From Pontibacter ruber (GTDB lineage Bacteria; Bacteroidota; Bacteroidia; Cytophagales; Hymenobacteraceae): a DNA stretch of 64,000 nt. The notes under the pieces are model-generated. The model worked only from the letters and a program-made list of their open reading frames with translations. It was not told the DNA's origin and ran no database searches. Of the stretch, positions 17,156 through 25,700 are shown piece after piece (position 1 is the first letter of the stretch; every line of letters begins with the position of its first letter). The stretch is from positions 1,116,001 to 1,180,000 of the forward strand of contig NZ_JALPRR010000001.1 in NCBI RefSeq assembly GCF_023630205.1, read 5' to 3'. The translations under genes and the position numbers were made by a program.

Positions 17156-18325
17156 TTAACCTTCGTAGTAGAACTTGCCGTGGCTGCTCTTGATGGTAAG
17201 CTCGTTGCGGTCGCTGGCTTCTACGCGGCCAATGATCTGCGCCTCCACCCCAAACGCTTTCGAAATATCGATCAGGTTCTGAGCGTACTCCTTCGGCAGG
17301 TAAATCTCGAGGCGGTGGCCCATGTTAAACACCTTGTACATCTCTTTCCAGTCGGTATGGCTCTCTTCCTGAATGATGCGGAACAGCGGAGGCGTCGGGA
17401 AAAGGTTGTTTTTGATGATGTGTACCTTATCGGTAAAGTGCAGCACTTTGGTCTGGGCGCCGCCGCTGCAGTGCACCATGCCGTGGATGTGCGGGCGGTG
17501 CTCTTTCAGGATCTCCTTCACAATTGGTGCATACGTACGCGTTGGCGACAGCACCAGCTTGCCCATCTCCAGGCCGGTTTCCTCGTTCACATCGGTCAGT
17601 TTATACTTGCCGGAGTAAACCAGGTCTTTTGGCAGTTCCGGGTCAAAACTCTCCGGGTAAGATGCCGACAGGTATTTATGGAACACATCGTGGCGGGCCG
17701 AGGTTAGGCCGTTGCTACCCATGCCACCATTGTACTCATCTTCGTACGTAGCCTGCCCATACGAAGCAAAACCCACGATCACGTCACCGGGCTGTATGGT
17801 GTGGTTCGAGATCACCTCGTCGCGGCGCATGCGGGCGGTCACGGTGCTGTCTACAATAATGGTGCGTACCAGGTCGCCTACGTCGGCTGTTTCGCCGCCG
17901 GTGCTGTAGATGCCGATGCCGTTGTCACGCAGCATTTGCAGCACTTCTTCAGTGCCGTTGATGATGGCTGCGATCACCTCGCCGGGCACCAGGTTCTTGT
18001 TACGCCCGATGGTGGAAGAAAGCAGGATGTTGTCGGTAGCGCCCACGCACAGCAGGTCGTCGGTGTTCATGATCACCGCATCCTGGGCAATGCCTTTCCA
18101 TACGCTCAGGTCACCGGTCTCTTTCCAGTACATGTACGCCAGCGATGACTTGGTGCCGGCTCCGTCGGCATGCATCAGCGCGCAGTACTCGGGGTCGCCG
18201 GTAAGTATATCAGGGATGATCTTGCAGAATGCTTTCGGGAATAAACCTTTGTCGATGTTCTTGATGGCATTGTGCACGTCTTCTTTAGAGGCCGAGACGC
18301 CACGTTGCAGGTATCTGTTTTCCAT
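17156..18325 (-). CDS. purM: Phosphoribosylformylglycinamidine cyclo-ligase (AIR synthetase) PurM
   Basis: ATP-dependent closure of FGAM to aminoimidazole ribotide, the fifth step of purine synthesis. 389 aa, the longer Bacteroidota form. Motifs include GVSASKEDVHNAI at the N-terminus, HADGAGTKSSLAY (ATP/substrate loop), QDAVIMNTDDLLCVGA, TGGETADVGD, GSNGLTSARHDVF and HCSGGAQTKVLHF. Gly-rich and Asp metal-binding positions are intact. Monocistronic, with a terminator at 17,100-17,128 and a possible -7 element TAAATTTG (plus strand 18,345-18,352) upstream of the ATG. Confidence 0.92.
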   Translation of the reverse strand: MENRYLQRGVSASKEDVHNAIKNIDKGLFPKAFCKIIPDILTGDPEYCALMHADGAGTKSSLAYMYWKETGDLSVWKGIAQDAVIMNTDDLLCVGATDNILLSSTIGRNKNLVPGEVIAAIINGTEEVLQMLRDNGIGIYSTGGETADVGDLVRTIIVDSTVTARMRRDEVISNHTIQPGDVIVGFASYGQATYEDEYNGGMGSNGLTSARHDVFHKYLSASYPESFDPELPKDLVYSGKYKLTDVNEETGLEMGKLVLSPTRTYAPIVKEILKEHRPHIHGMVHCSGGAQTKVLHFTDKVHIIKNNLFPTPPLFRIIQEESHTDWKEMYKVFNMGHRLEIYLPKEYAQNLIDISKAFGVEAQIIGRVEASDRNELTIKSSHGKFYYEG

Positions 18326-18519
18326 AACGATGGTGGTTTCCTTACAAATTTAAGAAAGGCTGTGGTATTAGTGGCAGACAAAAGTATAAAATCCGCCCCG
18401 CGAATTGCTTTATACGCAACGGCCGCAAATGTTTCCCGACTTTTTTCTTGATAACATGCAACGCTTTCCTGAAAACTAACATCTACCTATATATCATACC
18501 TTCTAACCCCTTACAAACT

Positions 18520-19083
18520 ATGAAAAAGATTATCCTCCCTTTGCTGCTGTGCCTCTGCGGCCTCAGCCTGCCTGCTACGCTGCAGGCCCAGGATTCGCTC
18601 AGTGTTAAACCTCAGGCTACGGCTCCTTATAAAGTGGCCGTTGGTGCACGTTTTTCTGCCGGAGGTCCGACAGGTGCAGACTTAAGTATTACAGCTAAGT
18701 ACTTCATCGGGAAACAATCTGCCTTGGAGGCCCAGTCCACGGTTAACCCGCAAAACCGATATTTCCTGGCCTCGCTCAGCTACATCTGGCAACCGCAACT
18801 GCTTACCTCTTCGCGCTTCAGGCCTTATGCCGGGCTGGGTGTGGGCGTGTTAAGAAGCCGCAACTACTACTATGACGGCAGAAGTACAAGCGAACACATT
18901 AAAGTTAACCCGGTAGGTGTTGCCACTATTGGTGTTGAGTATACTTTCCCCAAGGCGCCCATTGCCCTTTCCCTCGACTACCGCTCTACTTTCCTGCGCC
19001 TCGATAACACCAGCACGCAGCCAACCTTCGACCTCAGAAACAGCAGTAACATTGGCTTAGGAGTTAAGTTTTTGATCAGATAA
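18520..19083 (+). CDS. Outer-membrane beta-barrel-like protein (paralogue of 14,606)
   Basis: 187 aa from the ATG at 18,520, chosen because the signal peptide MKKIILPLLLCLCGLSLPATLQAQ begins there. The frame is open back to 18,448 but the extension is unlike a signal sequence. The mature region has eight or so beta strands and ends NIGLGVKFLIR. Related to the 14,606 protein (see there). Outer-membrane location is inferred. Confidence 0.7.
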   Translation: MKKIILPLLLCLCGLSLPATLQAQDSLSVKPQATAPYKVAVGARFSAGGPTGADLSITAKYFIGKQSALEAQSTVNPQNRYFLASLSYIWQPQLLTSSRFRPYAGLGVGVLRSRNYYYDGRSTSEHIKVNPVGVATIGVEYTFPKAPIALSLDYRSTFLRLDNTSTQPTFDLRNSSNIGLGVKFLIR

Positions 19084-19114
19084 TATAAGAGATCTGAGTC
19101 TTGAGTTGGTTTTA

Positions 19115-19275
19115 CATCTTCCTCACCCCGACCCTCTCCTTAAATCAGGAGGGGTATTCAGTTACTGCCATACTTGAAAGTATGAGAGTTCTATAGCAGT
19201 AGTATAAACACACCCCTCAGAGCTACGCTCGCTAGCTTCGAACTCACGTTCTCGCTAGTCTGCAAGAGGAGAATT
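19115..19275. repeat. Intergenic repeat tract (CCCCTCC family, disrupted)
   Basis: The 19,084-19,535 gap has no gene. It contains half-elements of the CCCCTCC family in opposite orientations (CCTCACCCCGACCCTCTCC at about 19,122 and CACACCCCTC at about 19,210). A GC-rich palindromic piece at about 19,335-19,385 (CTCGCGGGACGCGAG) and the terminator at 19,437-19,486 follow. Confidence 0.5.
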
Positions 19276-19436
19276 TCTGCTACAACCAATCAAGAAGTAT
19301 AAGCGCTGTAGTAATAACTTTTATACCAAAGCAAGCGGCCGGAGGCCGTGGGATGGCTCACACTCGCGGGACGCGAGCGAGGGCTGTGTGCTGTTAGGCT
19401 GAGCATATGCGTAACTGGTTCGGCTAAAGTATAAGT

Positions 19437-19486
19437 AAGTATAAAAGGGAAGGCGGTAGAAATCTACCGCCTTCCCTTTTATACTT
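19437..19486. terminator. Bidirectional terminator with a 24-bp perfect stem
   Basis: Arms 19,437-19,460 and 19,463-19,486 are exact reverse complements with only 2 nt between them. The outer ends are AAGTATAAAA and TTTTATACTT, so the overrepresented heptamer forms the A- and U-tracts. Downstream of the minus-strand OmpA gene. Confidence 0.85.
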
Positions 19487-19535
19487 CTAGTTCCAACTCG
19501 TGACTCAGAACCCGTAACTCGTAACTTTAAAAAGC

Positions 19536-21434
19536 TTATTCCTGCACGCGCACCACTTTGAACTCAGTGCGGCGGTTGCGCTGGTGCTGTTCTTCCGTTT
19601 TGGCATTACGCACTACAGGTCGGCTCTCGCCATAGCCTTTGGCCGTGATCCTGCTCTTATCTATCCCTTTCGAGATAATGTAGTTAACTGCAGATTGCGC
19701 ACGGCGCTGCGACAGGTCCTGGTTGTATACATCCACACCACGCGAGTCGGTATGTGAGCTAAGCTCGATGGAAATTTTTGGGTTGTCGTTCAGGATCTCT
19801 ACCAGCTTGTCGAGTTCTTTGGCAGCGTCCGGACGAATGTCAGCTTTGTCGAAATCGTAGAAGATGTTCTCCAGCACGATCGGCTTTTCTTTCACGATCT
19901 CGCTCAGCACGAGTGTAGCTGTTAGGCGAACATCATTTACCTCTTCGGGCAATTCGCTCTGTGGAGGCATTTTACCTACTGTGGTAATGCGCTGGCGGGC
20001 TGTAAAGAAGCCGGGCTTTTCAGCAACCAAGGAATACGTAGAGGCTGTATCGAGGCTGAAAGTGAACTGGCCGCTCTCATCGGCTTTAACCTCACGCAGC
20101 TTTTTGCCTGTTTCATCCTGCAGCACTACCGGTATGTTCGCTACTCTTGTCTGCTGCTTGGCTCCTTCGCGGCGCTGGTAAACCGTGCCATCTACAAAGA
20201 AGTTAACCCGTTTGCGGCCTGATTTGGCAAGTGCATAAATATCATCGCTGCCTTTACCCCCCTGGCGGTTAGAAGAAAAATAGCCTTTGGTGCCGGTCTG
20301 CATATAAATGCCGAAGTCGTCGCCGCTGGAGTTGATAGGCATACCCATGTTCACCGGTTTGCCATTCTCTATGCGGAACAGGTCGAGGCCGCCAAAGCCA
20401 GGCAGGCCATCAGACGCAATATATAAGGTACTGTCTGCCCCTACCGAAACAAAGGTCTCGTTGCCGGGCGTGTTGATTTCAGGGCCAAGATTCTCAGGAT
20501 CAGAGAAGCGTCCGTCTTCATCTATGGTTGATTTGTACACGTCGTGCCCGCCTAGGCCGCCTTTGCGGTTGGAGGTAAAGTATAAGGTTCTGCCATCAGG
20601 GGAGAAAGCCGGTGAAGAATCCCATGCACGAGGGTCGTTTATACTTAACAGCTTTGGCTCTGTCCAGGCATTGGAGCGGAAGAAAGAAATGAACAGGTCT
20701 ACGTTCTGGCGGCCCTTCTTGGTGCCTTCGTTACCACGGGCGAATACTATGGTCTGGCCCTCGTTCTTGAAGGTAGCCAATGCATTGTGTATGCCTTCTA
20801 CATTTACGGCGTTCAGCTGGCGTATGGTGGCAACCGAGTCGCTGAGCGTGGAGGCATAAATGCTGAGAAAGCCTTCGCCATTGCCCAGGTACTCTTTGCC
20901 AGGGCCGCGTGTAGAAGAAAAGACCAGTTCATTGTTCAGCACATACGGGCCAAATTCAGAAGCCTCGGTGTTGAGAGCTTCCAGGTTCTTGATCTCATAC
21001 CCCTGGCTCTGGCGCTGTATCTCGCTTAACCTGCTCAGGTTTTCTACCTCGCGGGCCGCTGCAGCTTTCAGAGCCGGTGTACCTCCAATCTTCACATAAT
21101 CCTGCAGTTGGTTGCGCGCACCTTCGTAATTGCCAGCAGCTTTCAGTGCCAGACCGTAGTAGAAGTATACATTATCTTTGCGATACTTATTATCCAGCGC
21201 AGCTTTATAAAAAGGCTCGGCCTGCGCAAGCCTGTTCGACAGGCGGTAAGCCTCTGCTATTTTATAGTTTACCTCACCTGGGCTATTGGTCTTGGCAAGC
21301 GCCTGCTTGTAAAACTCGATGGCCCGCTCGTATTGCTCCTGCTCGAAACGCTTATCGCCTTTGCTAAGGTAGCTGCCTGCGCAGCCGGCTCCCAGCAGCA
21401 ATACAAGAAGCATAAGCAAACCAGTTAGCTTCAT
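19536..21434 (-). CDS. OmpA-family lipoprotein with TPR and PD40 repeats
   Basis: 632 aa from the ATG at 21,434, where a lipoprotein-like signal (hydrophobic run then GAGCAGS, Cys18) starts; an upstream in-frame start at 21,545 was rejected. Residues about 25-140 are TPR-like (DKRFEQEQYERAIEFYKQAL). The middle has PD40/WD40-like strands (SPAFSPDGRTLYFTSNRKGGLGGHDVY and FSSNRQGGKGSDDIY). A CarboxypepD_reg-like Ig domain comes next (about 430-500). The C-terminal OmpA domain binds peptidoglycan (FDKADIRPDAAKELDKL, SSHTDSRGVDVYNQDLSQRRAQS). The architecture matches Bacteroidota OmpA/gliding-associated proteins. Anchored in the outer membrane facing the periplasm. Confidence 0.88.
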   Translation of the reverse strand: MKLTGLLMLLVLLLGAGCAGSYLSKGDKRFEQEQYERAIEFYKQALAKTNSPGEVNYKIAEAYRLSNRLAQAEPFYKAALDNKYRKDNVYFYYGLALKAAGNYEGARNQLQDYVKIGGTPALKAAAAREVENLSRLSEIQRQSQGYEIKNLEALNTEASEFGPYVLNNELVFSSTRGPGKEYLGNGEGFLSIYASTLSDSVATIRQLNAVNVEGIHNALATFKNEGQTIVFARGNEGTKKGRQNVDLFISFFRSNAWTEPKLLSINDPRAWDSSPAFSPDGRTLYFTSNRKGGLGGHDVYKSTIDEDGRFSDPENLGPEINTPGNETFVSVGADSTLYIASDGLPGFGGLDLFRIENGKPVNMGMPINSSGDDFGIYMQTGTKGYFSSNRQGGKGSDDIYALAKSGRKRVNFFVDGTVYQRREGAKQQTRVANIPVVLQDETGKKLREVKADESGQFTFSLDTASTYSLVAEKPGFFTARQRITTVGKMPPQSELPEEVNDVRLTATLVLSEIVKEKPIVLENIFYDFDKADIRPDAAKELDKLVEILNDNPKISIELSSHTDSRGVDVYNQDLSQRRAQSAVNYIISKGIDKSRITAKGYGESRPVVRNAKTEEQHQRNRRTEFKVVRVQE

Positions 21435-21499
21435 GTGGTAGGTAAATGGCTTTAATAATTGCGTCTGATGCATGAGCAGAATGAGGTTTAGTAGCCAGA

Positions 21500-21982
21500 T
21501 TAAAAATACCTGGAGAGCCAACTGTTGCGGGCAGGGCGTGGCCACCGCGCCTGTAGCTCTCCATAATTATTTACTAATGTATCAAAGTATAATGTATTTT
21601 CATCTATCTCGCCGGCAGCAACTTTTTGTTTCAGCTCCTGCATCCCTACTGTTTGTACTTTCCCATCTTTCAGGAAAGCAAGCCTTGTCCGGTCGAAGAA
21701 AGAAACCTTAAAACGCTCCTCCAGCTCCCGCACAAATCGTACGGATGCATCGATGGAGCAGCCGCTGGCGGAAGTAGCGCTTTCGTTATTAGCCAGCACG
21801 AGAAACTGGTTGTGCAGCAGCTCTGCTGAGGCCTGCAGGCCCTTGCCATGACTGCTCCACTCTGTAGCAAAACGCTCCAGCAATGGTTTTATTTCTGCCA
21901 CTTCTGCCTCTGTCAGCGGTCTGTTAGACTGGTAAATCCAAAGCCTTGACTGCGGAGGCAGTTGGTCAAACGGAATGTACAT
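21500..21982 (-). CDS. Conserved Bacteroidota hypothetical protein
   Basis: 160 aa, cytoplasmic by composition. Begins MYIPFDQLPPQSRLWIYQSNRPLTEAE and has a conserved-looking core FVRELEERFKVSFFDRTRLAFLKDG. I recognise the family as one often mislabelled ABC transporter ATPase in Bacteroidota genomes; no Walker motif is present here, so that label should not be used. Lies between the OmpA gene and a 26-bp inverted repeat. Function unknown. Confidence 0.7.
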   Translation of the reverse strand: MYIPFDQLPPQSRLWIYQSNRPLTEAEVAEIKPLLERFATEWSSHGKGLQASAELLHNQFLVLANNESATSASGCSIDASVRFVRELEERFKVSFFDRTRLAFLKDGKVQTVGMQELKQKVAAGEIDENTLYFDTLVNNYGELQARWPRPARNSWLSRYF

Positions 21983-21990
21983 ATTCTTAA

Positions 21991-22140
21991 TTGTTGATTG
22001 TTAATTGTTGATTGTTCTTAAAGAGTTACTCGCTGATGTTGTATACTCGCTTTACCTGTTCTCACACTTTATATAGCCAAAACAGAAGTGCCGAAATCAA
22101 TCCGGGAGTAAAACAACAATCAACAATTAACAATCAACAA
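21991..22140. repeat. 26-bp perfect inverted repeat around an intergenic loop
   Basis: Left arm 21,991-22,016 is built of two tandem TTGTTGATTGTT units; right arm 22,115-22,140 is its exact reverse complement. They bracket 98 bp between the genes at 21,500 and 22,148. Low-complexity TTGTTGATTGTTAA arms of this kind recur between genes in Bacteroidota. Confidence 0.75.
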
Positions 22141-22147
22141 TCAGGTA

Positions 22148-22963
22148 TTATTTTGTAAGCCCTTCGGCTTGAGCGATCAGCTCGGCAATGTCAAAAACTT
22201 TTACGTTTTCTTCCTGTTCCTTGTTCTTCACGCCATCGTTCATCATCACCATACAGAACGGACAGGCTGTTGCGATCACGCCGTTGCCTGTGCCCAGTGT
22301 AGCCAAGGCTTCTTCTGTTCTTTCGATGTTGATGTCTTTGTTGCCTGGTTCCGGCTCTTTAAACATCTGCGCACCACCGGCACCACAGCACAAACCATTG
22401 GCGCGGCTACGCTTCATTTCAACAAGGTCGGCATCTAATGCTGCCAATACATCACGCGGTGCTTCGTAAATATCGTTGGCACGGCCCAGGTAGCAGGAAT
22501 CATGATAGGTAATGCGCTTGCCTTTGAACTCGCCGCCTCCCTGCATTTTTACCTTACCTTCGTTAATGAGCTGCTGCAGGAACGTAGAATGGTGAATTAC
22601 CTCATAGTTACCGCCCAGGTCCGGGTACTCATTTTTGATCGTGTTGAAGCAGTGCGGGCAGGCGGTTACAATCTTCTTGATGTTGTAAGCATTCAGCACT
22701 TCGATATTGGTAAGGGCCTGCATCTGGAACAGGAACTCGTTACCGGCACGCTTAGCCGGGTCACCGGTGCAGCTTTCTTCTGTGCCCAAAACGGCATACT
22801 TTATACCTACATGCTCCAGTATCTGCACAAACGCGCGGGTTACTCTTTTATAACGGTCGTCGAAAGAGCCCGCACAACCAACCCAGAACAGCACTTCCGG
22901 CTCTTCGCCATTAGCAGCCATTTCTGCCATGGTCGGCACTTTTACTAATCTTTTATTTTCCAT
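22148..22963 (-). CDS. CCG-domain (Fe-S)-binding protein, HdrB/LutA-like
   Basis: 271 aa. Contains two CCG-type cysteine clusters: CPHCFNTIKNEYP ... HDSCYLGRAN, and LCCGAGGAQM ... ACPFCMVMMNDG, plus VGCAGSFDDRYKRV at the N-terminus. Such domains bind an unusual 4Fe-4S cluster in heterodisulfide reductase B, succinate dehydrogenase C of some groups and glycolate/lactate oxidase subunits. The next gene on the strand (upstream) is its HdrC-like partner, so the two probably form a membrane electron-transfer complex. Electron donor and acceptor unknown. Confidence 0.85.
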   Translation of the reverse strand: MENKRLVKVPTMAEMAANGEEPEVLFWVGCAGSFDDRYKRVTRAFVQILEHVGIKYAVLGTEESCTGDPAKRAGNEFLFQMQALTNIEVLNAYNIKKIVTACPHCFNTIKNEYPDLGGNYEVIHHSTFLQQLINEGKVKMQGGGEFKGKRITYHDSCYLGRANDIYEAPRDVLAALDADLVEMKRSRANGLCCGAGGAQMFKEPEPGNKDINIERTEEALATLGTGNGVIATACPFCMVMMNDGVKNKEQEENVKVFDIAELIAQAEGLTK

Positions 22964-22996
22964 CTTATCTTGTATTCAAACGACAAAGGACTACTT

Positions 22997-23073
22997 GACA
23001 AAAGACAAAGGATTTAAATTTATATTTCCCGTATAATGATGTCTTTTATCCTTTGTCTAAAAATTCTTTTGTC
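22997..23073. repeat. Inverted repeat between the two Fe-S genes
   Basis: AGACAAAGGAT (23,003-23,013) / ATCCTTTGTCT (23,048-23,058) and, outside it, GACAAAAG (22,997) / CTTTTGTC (23,066-23,073). May form a hairpin within the operon transcript. Confidence 0.55.
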
Positions 23074-24452
23074 TAGTTTTTAGAAGGCACATACAGTTCT
23101 TCGGCCCAGTTAAAGCGGTCGGAGGCCGGGAAAGCCCAGGGTGCACCGTTGTTCTCGATGTTGGTGAACATAGCATTCAGCGATGCCGGTGCCGCCGACT
23201 CTTCCAGCACCAGGTAGCGGCGCAGGTCCATGATGGTGGAAAGCTGGTCGATGTTAACCGGACAGGACTCTACGCAGGCGTTGCACGAGGTACAGGCCCA
23301 CAGCTCTTCCGGCGTTATATAGCCACGAAGCAGGGTTTTCTCATCTGTAGTGGCTACACGCTCCACACCCAACTCCTTGTAATGGTTTGGTCTGAAGATA
23401 GCCGGGTGCTCACCTTTCTCCTCCATACGGTCGCGGGTGTCCATGATGATCTTGCGTGGCGAGAGCAGTTTACCGGTAATGTTAGCGGGGCAAACAGAAG
23501 TACAGCGACCGCACTCGGTACAGGTATAAGCATCCATTAGCTGCTTCCAGCTCAGGTCTTCCACGTCTTTGGCACCAAAACGCTGCATCACCGGGTTACC
23601 TTCGGCGTCCACTTCAGGAGCAGGCGGCTGGTAGCTTGGGTCCAGCATGGCTTTGATCTCGTGCGTAATCGCCGGGTTAGTGGCAAACTTACCCTTTGGC
23701 AACAGCTTGGAGAAGTACACGTTCGGGAAGGCCATGATGATGTGGAAGTGCTTGGAACTTGGCAGGTAGTTCATAAAAGCAAGTATACCCAGGATGTGGA
23801 TCCACCAGCCTGTCGTAGCGATTGCTTCAAGCGTGCCAGCATCAGAGCCAAATGCATTTACAAACAGCTGGCTTACCGGGAAGCTGCCTGCCAGTTCGTG
23901 GCCTTTCAGTTCAGCCAGTTTCAGGTCAGAGATGTTGAAGGCGAACAGCGCAAACATCAGCACGATCTCTGTGATCAGGATCACGTTGGCGTCCAGCTTT
24001 GGCCAGGCGCGCATTTCAACGCCACGTGCCAAACGAGGTACCTGGGTCACGTTTCGTCTCCACAGGAAAATAGCGCAGGCCACAATTACCAGCGCAGCCA
24101 ATATCTCGTTCACAAACATCAGGGCACTGTACACCGGCCCCATAAAGCCCAGCACGCGGTGCGTTCCGAAAATACCGTCGATCAGGATCTCCAGCACCTC
24201 GATGTTAATCACCAGGAAGCCAATGTATACAAAAAGGTGCAATACGGCCGGCAGCATACGCTTGAACATCTTCTGCTGCCCGAAAGCAACCAGCAACATT
24301 TTGTTTAAGCGTTCGGATGAGTTATCGCTAAGTTCCACATCGCGGCCTATCAGCACATTTTTGCGAATCTTCCGGATTTGCCATACAAAAAGGCCTATAC
24401 CTATGGCAGCCACGATCAGGAAAATAATGTTTTCTATTCCAAAGTTGTCCAC
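23073..24452 (-). CDS. Membrane-bound 4Fe-4S dicluster protein, HdrC/NarI-like fusion
   Basis: 459 aa from a GTG start. N-terminal five to six transmembrane helices (about 5-25, 60-85, 95-125, 155-180, 210-235) resemble the cytochrome b/NarI-type membrane domain. The C-terminal part has two CxxCxxCxxxCP motifs, CTECGRCTSVCP and CTSCNACVESCP, for two 4Fe-4S clusters. Fusion of the quinone-facing membrane domain to an HdrC-like ferredoxin domain is common in Bacteroidota and pairs with the HdrB-like protein encoded next (110-nt gap). Confidence 0.85.
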   Translation of the reverse strand: MDNFGIENIIFLIVAAIGIGLFVWQIRKIRKNVLIGRDVELSDNSSERLNKMLLVAFGQQKMFKRMLPAVLHLFVYIGFLVINIEVLEILIDGIFGTHRVLGFMGPVYSALMFVNEILAALVIVACAIFLWRRNVTQVPRLARGVEMRAWPKLDANVILITEIVLMFALFAFNISDLKLAELKGHELAGSFPVSQLFVNAFGSDAGTLEAIATTGWWIHILGILAFMNYLPSSKHFHIIMAFPNVYFSKLLPKGKFATNPAITHEIKAMLDPSYQPPAPEVDAEGNPVMQRFGAKDVEDLSWKQLMDAYTCTECGRCTSVCPANITGKLLSPRKIIMDTRDRMEEKGEHPAIFRPNHYKELGVERVATTDEKTLLRGYITPEELWACTSCNACVESCPVNIDQLSTIMDLRRYLVLEESAAPASLNAMFTNIENNGAPWAFPASDRFNWAEELYVPSKN

Positions 24453-24564
24453 TTTTATTCTGGCAAATTATTCGTTATACATACTAATTTGTACCTAAAG
24501 ATAGCAGAATACGAAGAATAAACGTGCAGGCGGTATATTTTTTTAAAATTTTTCTAGCCGAATA

Positions 24565-24595
24565 TTTGCACCTTCAAAGTTAGTTACTACTTTTG
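24565..24595 (+). promoter_or_regulatory. Promoter of tRNA-Phe
   Basis: TTTG (24,565-24,568), exactly 19 bp, TACTTTTG (24,588-24,595): a full match to the Bacteroidota consensus. Predicted transcription start about 24,603, 29 nt before the mature tRNA. The second tRNA copy at 44,332 has no such element, so this is the native locus promoter. Confidence 0.75.
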
Positions 24596-24629
24596 CATAC
24601 CCTTACGAAAGACAGGGACACAACAAGAG

Positions 24630-24708
24630 CTGGTGATGTAGCTCAGTTGGTAGAGCAAAGGACTGAAAATCCTTGTGTCGTTGGTTCGATTCCAATCATC
24701 ACCACCAG
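24630..24708. repeat. Left attachment repeat (attL)
   Basis: 79 bp identical to 44,330-44,408, running from CTGGTGATG to ACCACCAG. The bases on either side differ between the copies, which defines the limits. The crossover point lies somewhere inside and cannot be placed because the copies are identical. Confidence 0.9.
24632..24707 (+). tRNA. tRNA-Phe (GAA), left copy
   Basis: 76 nt, acceptor GGTGATG/CATCACC, D-arm GCTC/GAGC, anticodon stem AAGGA/TCCTT, loop CTGAAAA with anticodon GAA (24,665-24,667), T-arm GTTGG TTCGATT CCAAT, encoded CCA. Cloverleaf intact. Has the native promoter. Confidence 0.97.
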
Positions 24709-24740
24709 AAACCCTCGCTTTAAGTAGTGAGGGTTTTTTG
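24709..24740 (+). terminator. Terminator after left tRNA-Phe
   Basis: AAACCCTC / GAGGGTTT with a 12-nt loop then a T-rich tract. It belongs to the island sequence, not the original locus. Confidence 0.8.
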
Positions 24741-24851
24741 TTTTTATGGCCTCTATGCTCATTCCTGAGCCATTTAACTTACTCTGATTATAACAGATGA
24801 GACTTTACTAAATGTACGTGATAAACTACGTGAAGCTGCCCTTTAACCTAT

Positions 24852-24885
24852 TTTTGTCCCACTTGCTGTCTCATTTGCTGTCTCG
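24852..24885. promoter_or_regulatory. Probable integrase arm-type sites, left end
   Basis: Tandem direct repeats with 12-bp period: TGCTGTCTCA (24,864-24,873) and TGCTGTCTCG (24,876-24,885), preceded by a weaker TTTTGTCCCA (24,852-24,861, 7 of 10). The same words with the same period and orientation lie at the other end of the island (44,280-44,301). Placement just inside both attachment repeats fits arm-type binding sites for the tyrosine recombinase or an accessory factor. Confidence 0.6.
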
Positions 24886-24989
24886 CTTATAATCGAGGTA
24901 ACAGTTACTGATTTGAGAACAGCTCGACATAGGTTCGATCAAAGACAATTGGTAATGCATTTACCACACTCGCACTTTTTATTAAGCAG

Positions 24990-25664
24990 TTAGAAAACCA
25001 TAGAAGCCTTTGGTATATCATATATCTGGTAATAAACCCTCTCATATTTATTAGACCTCTCATATTGTGAGTCCCCCCACTCAGAAATGTGACCCAGATA
25101 CGAAGGAAGAGTATAATGTAATTGACCACCCATGCCTACAACCTGCTGTACATACTCGTTCCCATCGTGATCTGTATAATATATACTAAACTTAAAAAGA
25201 TCAAGAATCTCTACTGAACTTATACCCCTTACATTAACTTGGATAACTTGTTTTGATTGAGGATATATGACTGAACTACCATCCTTAAAAGAAAAATCTA
25301 TCTCTTCTAAGTAACCATCATAAGGATCAGGAGGAGAAAATAAGCTTATATCAGTTGCTGTTCCACCTGTGTTCTCTACTGTAATCCCAAAGTAAGTACC
25401 ATTATAGCTCTTAGTGTTCAAGATTAGGTTTGGCCTTATCTCAAGCCTTCTTCTCTCTGTGGCGACTTTTACTTGATTTGCTAACCCATCAGCTATCTTA
25501 GCGAGTGTATTGAGTTCTTTCTGTTGATCTATACTATTGTTCTTCAAATCTATAAGAGTCCAAACAACGCCAATAGCTCCAACTATAGCAGCTACAGCTT
25601 GTAACCAATCTGTTATAGAAGGTGACATCAGATAATTAATAAATGATAGTAAATCTAAAAGCAT
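24990..25664 (-). CDS. Membrane-anchored protein of unknown function (paralogue of 25,701)
   Basis: 224 aa. One N-terminal transmembrane helix (WLQAVAAIVGAIGVVWTLIDL, about residues 20-40), then a short helical region (QQKELNTLAKIADGLANQVKVATERRRLEIRPNL) and a beta-rich C-terminal domain (YFGITVENTGGTATDISLFSPP ... IYYTDHDGNEYVQQ). Shares N[ST]LAxIADxLxxQV, RRxEI[RK]PxL and DxDGNEY[VL]Q with the gene 36 nt upstream. The duplicated pair probably forms one complex at the inner membrane. No known defence family recognised. Confidence 0.7.
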   Translation of the reverse strand: MLLDLLSFINYLMSPSITDWLQAVAAIVGAIGVVWTLIDLKNNSIDQQKELNTLAKIADGLANQVKVATERRRLEIRPNLILNTKSYNGTYFGITVENTGGTATDISLFSPPDPYDGYLEEIDFSFKDGSSVIYPQSKQVIQVNVRGISSVEILDLFKFSIYYTDHDGNEYVQQVVGMGGQLHYTLPSYLGHISEWGDSQYERSNKYERVYYQIYDIPKASMVF

Positions 25665-25700
25665 AATGATGGTTAGATTAGAAATAATTAAAGCACCCCT

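Noticed and set aside
21500..21545. N-terminal extension of the OmpA gene overlapping the 21,500 gene
   Set aside because: The lipoprotein signal starts at 21,434, so the extension is not needed and would overlap a conserved gene.
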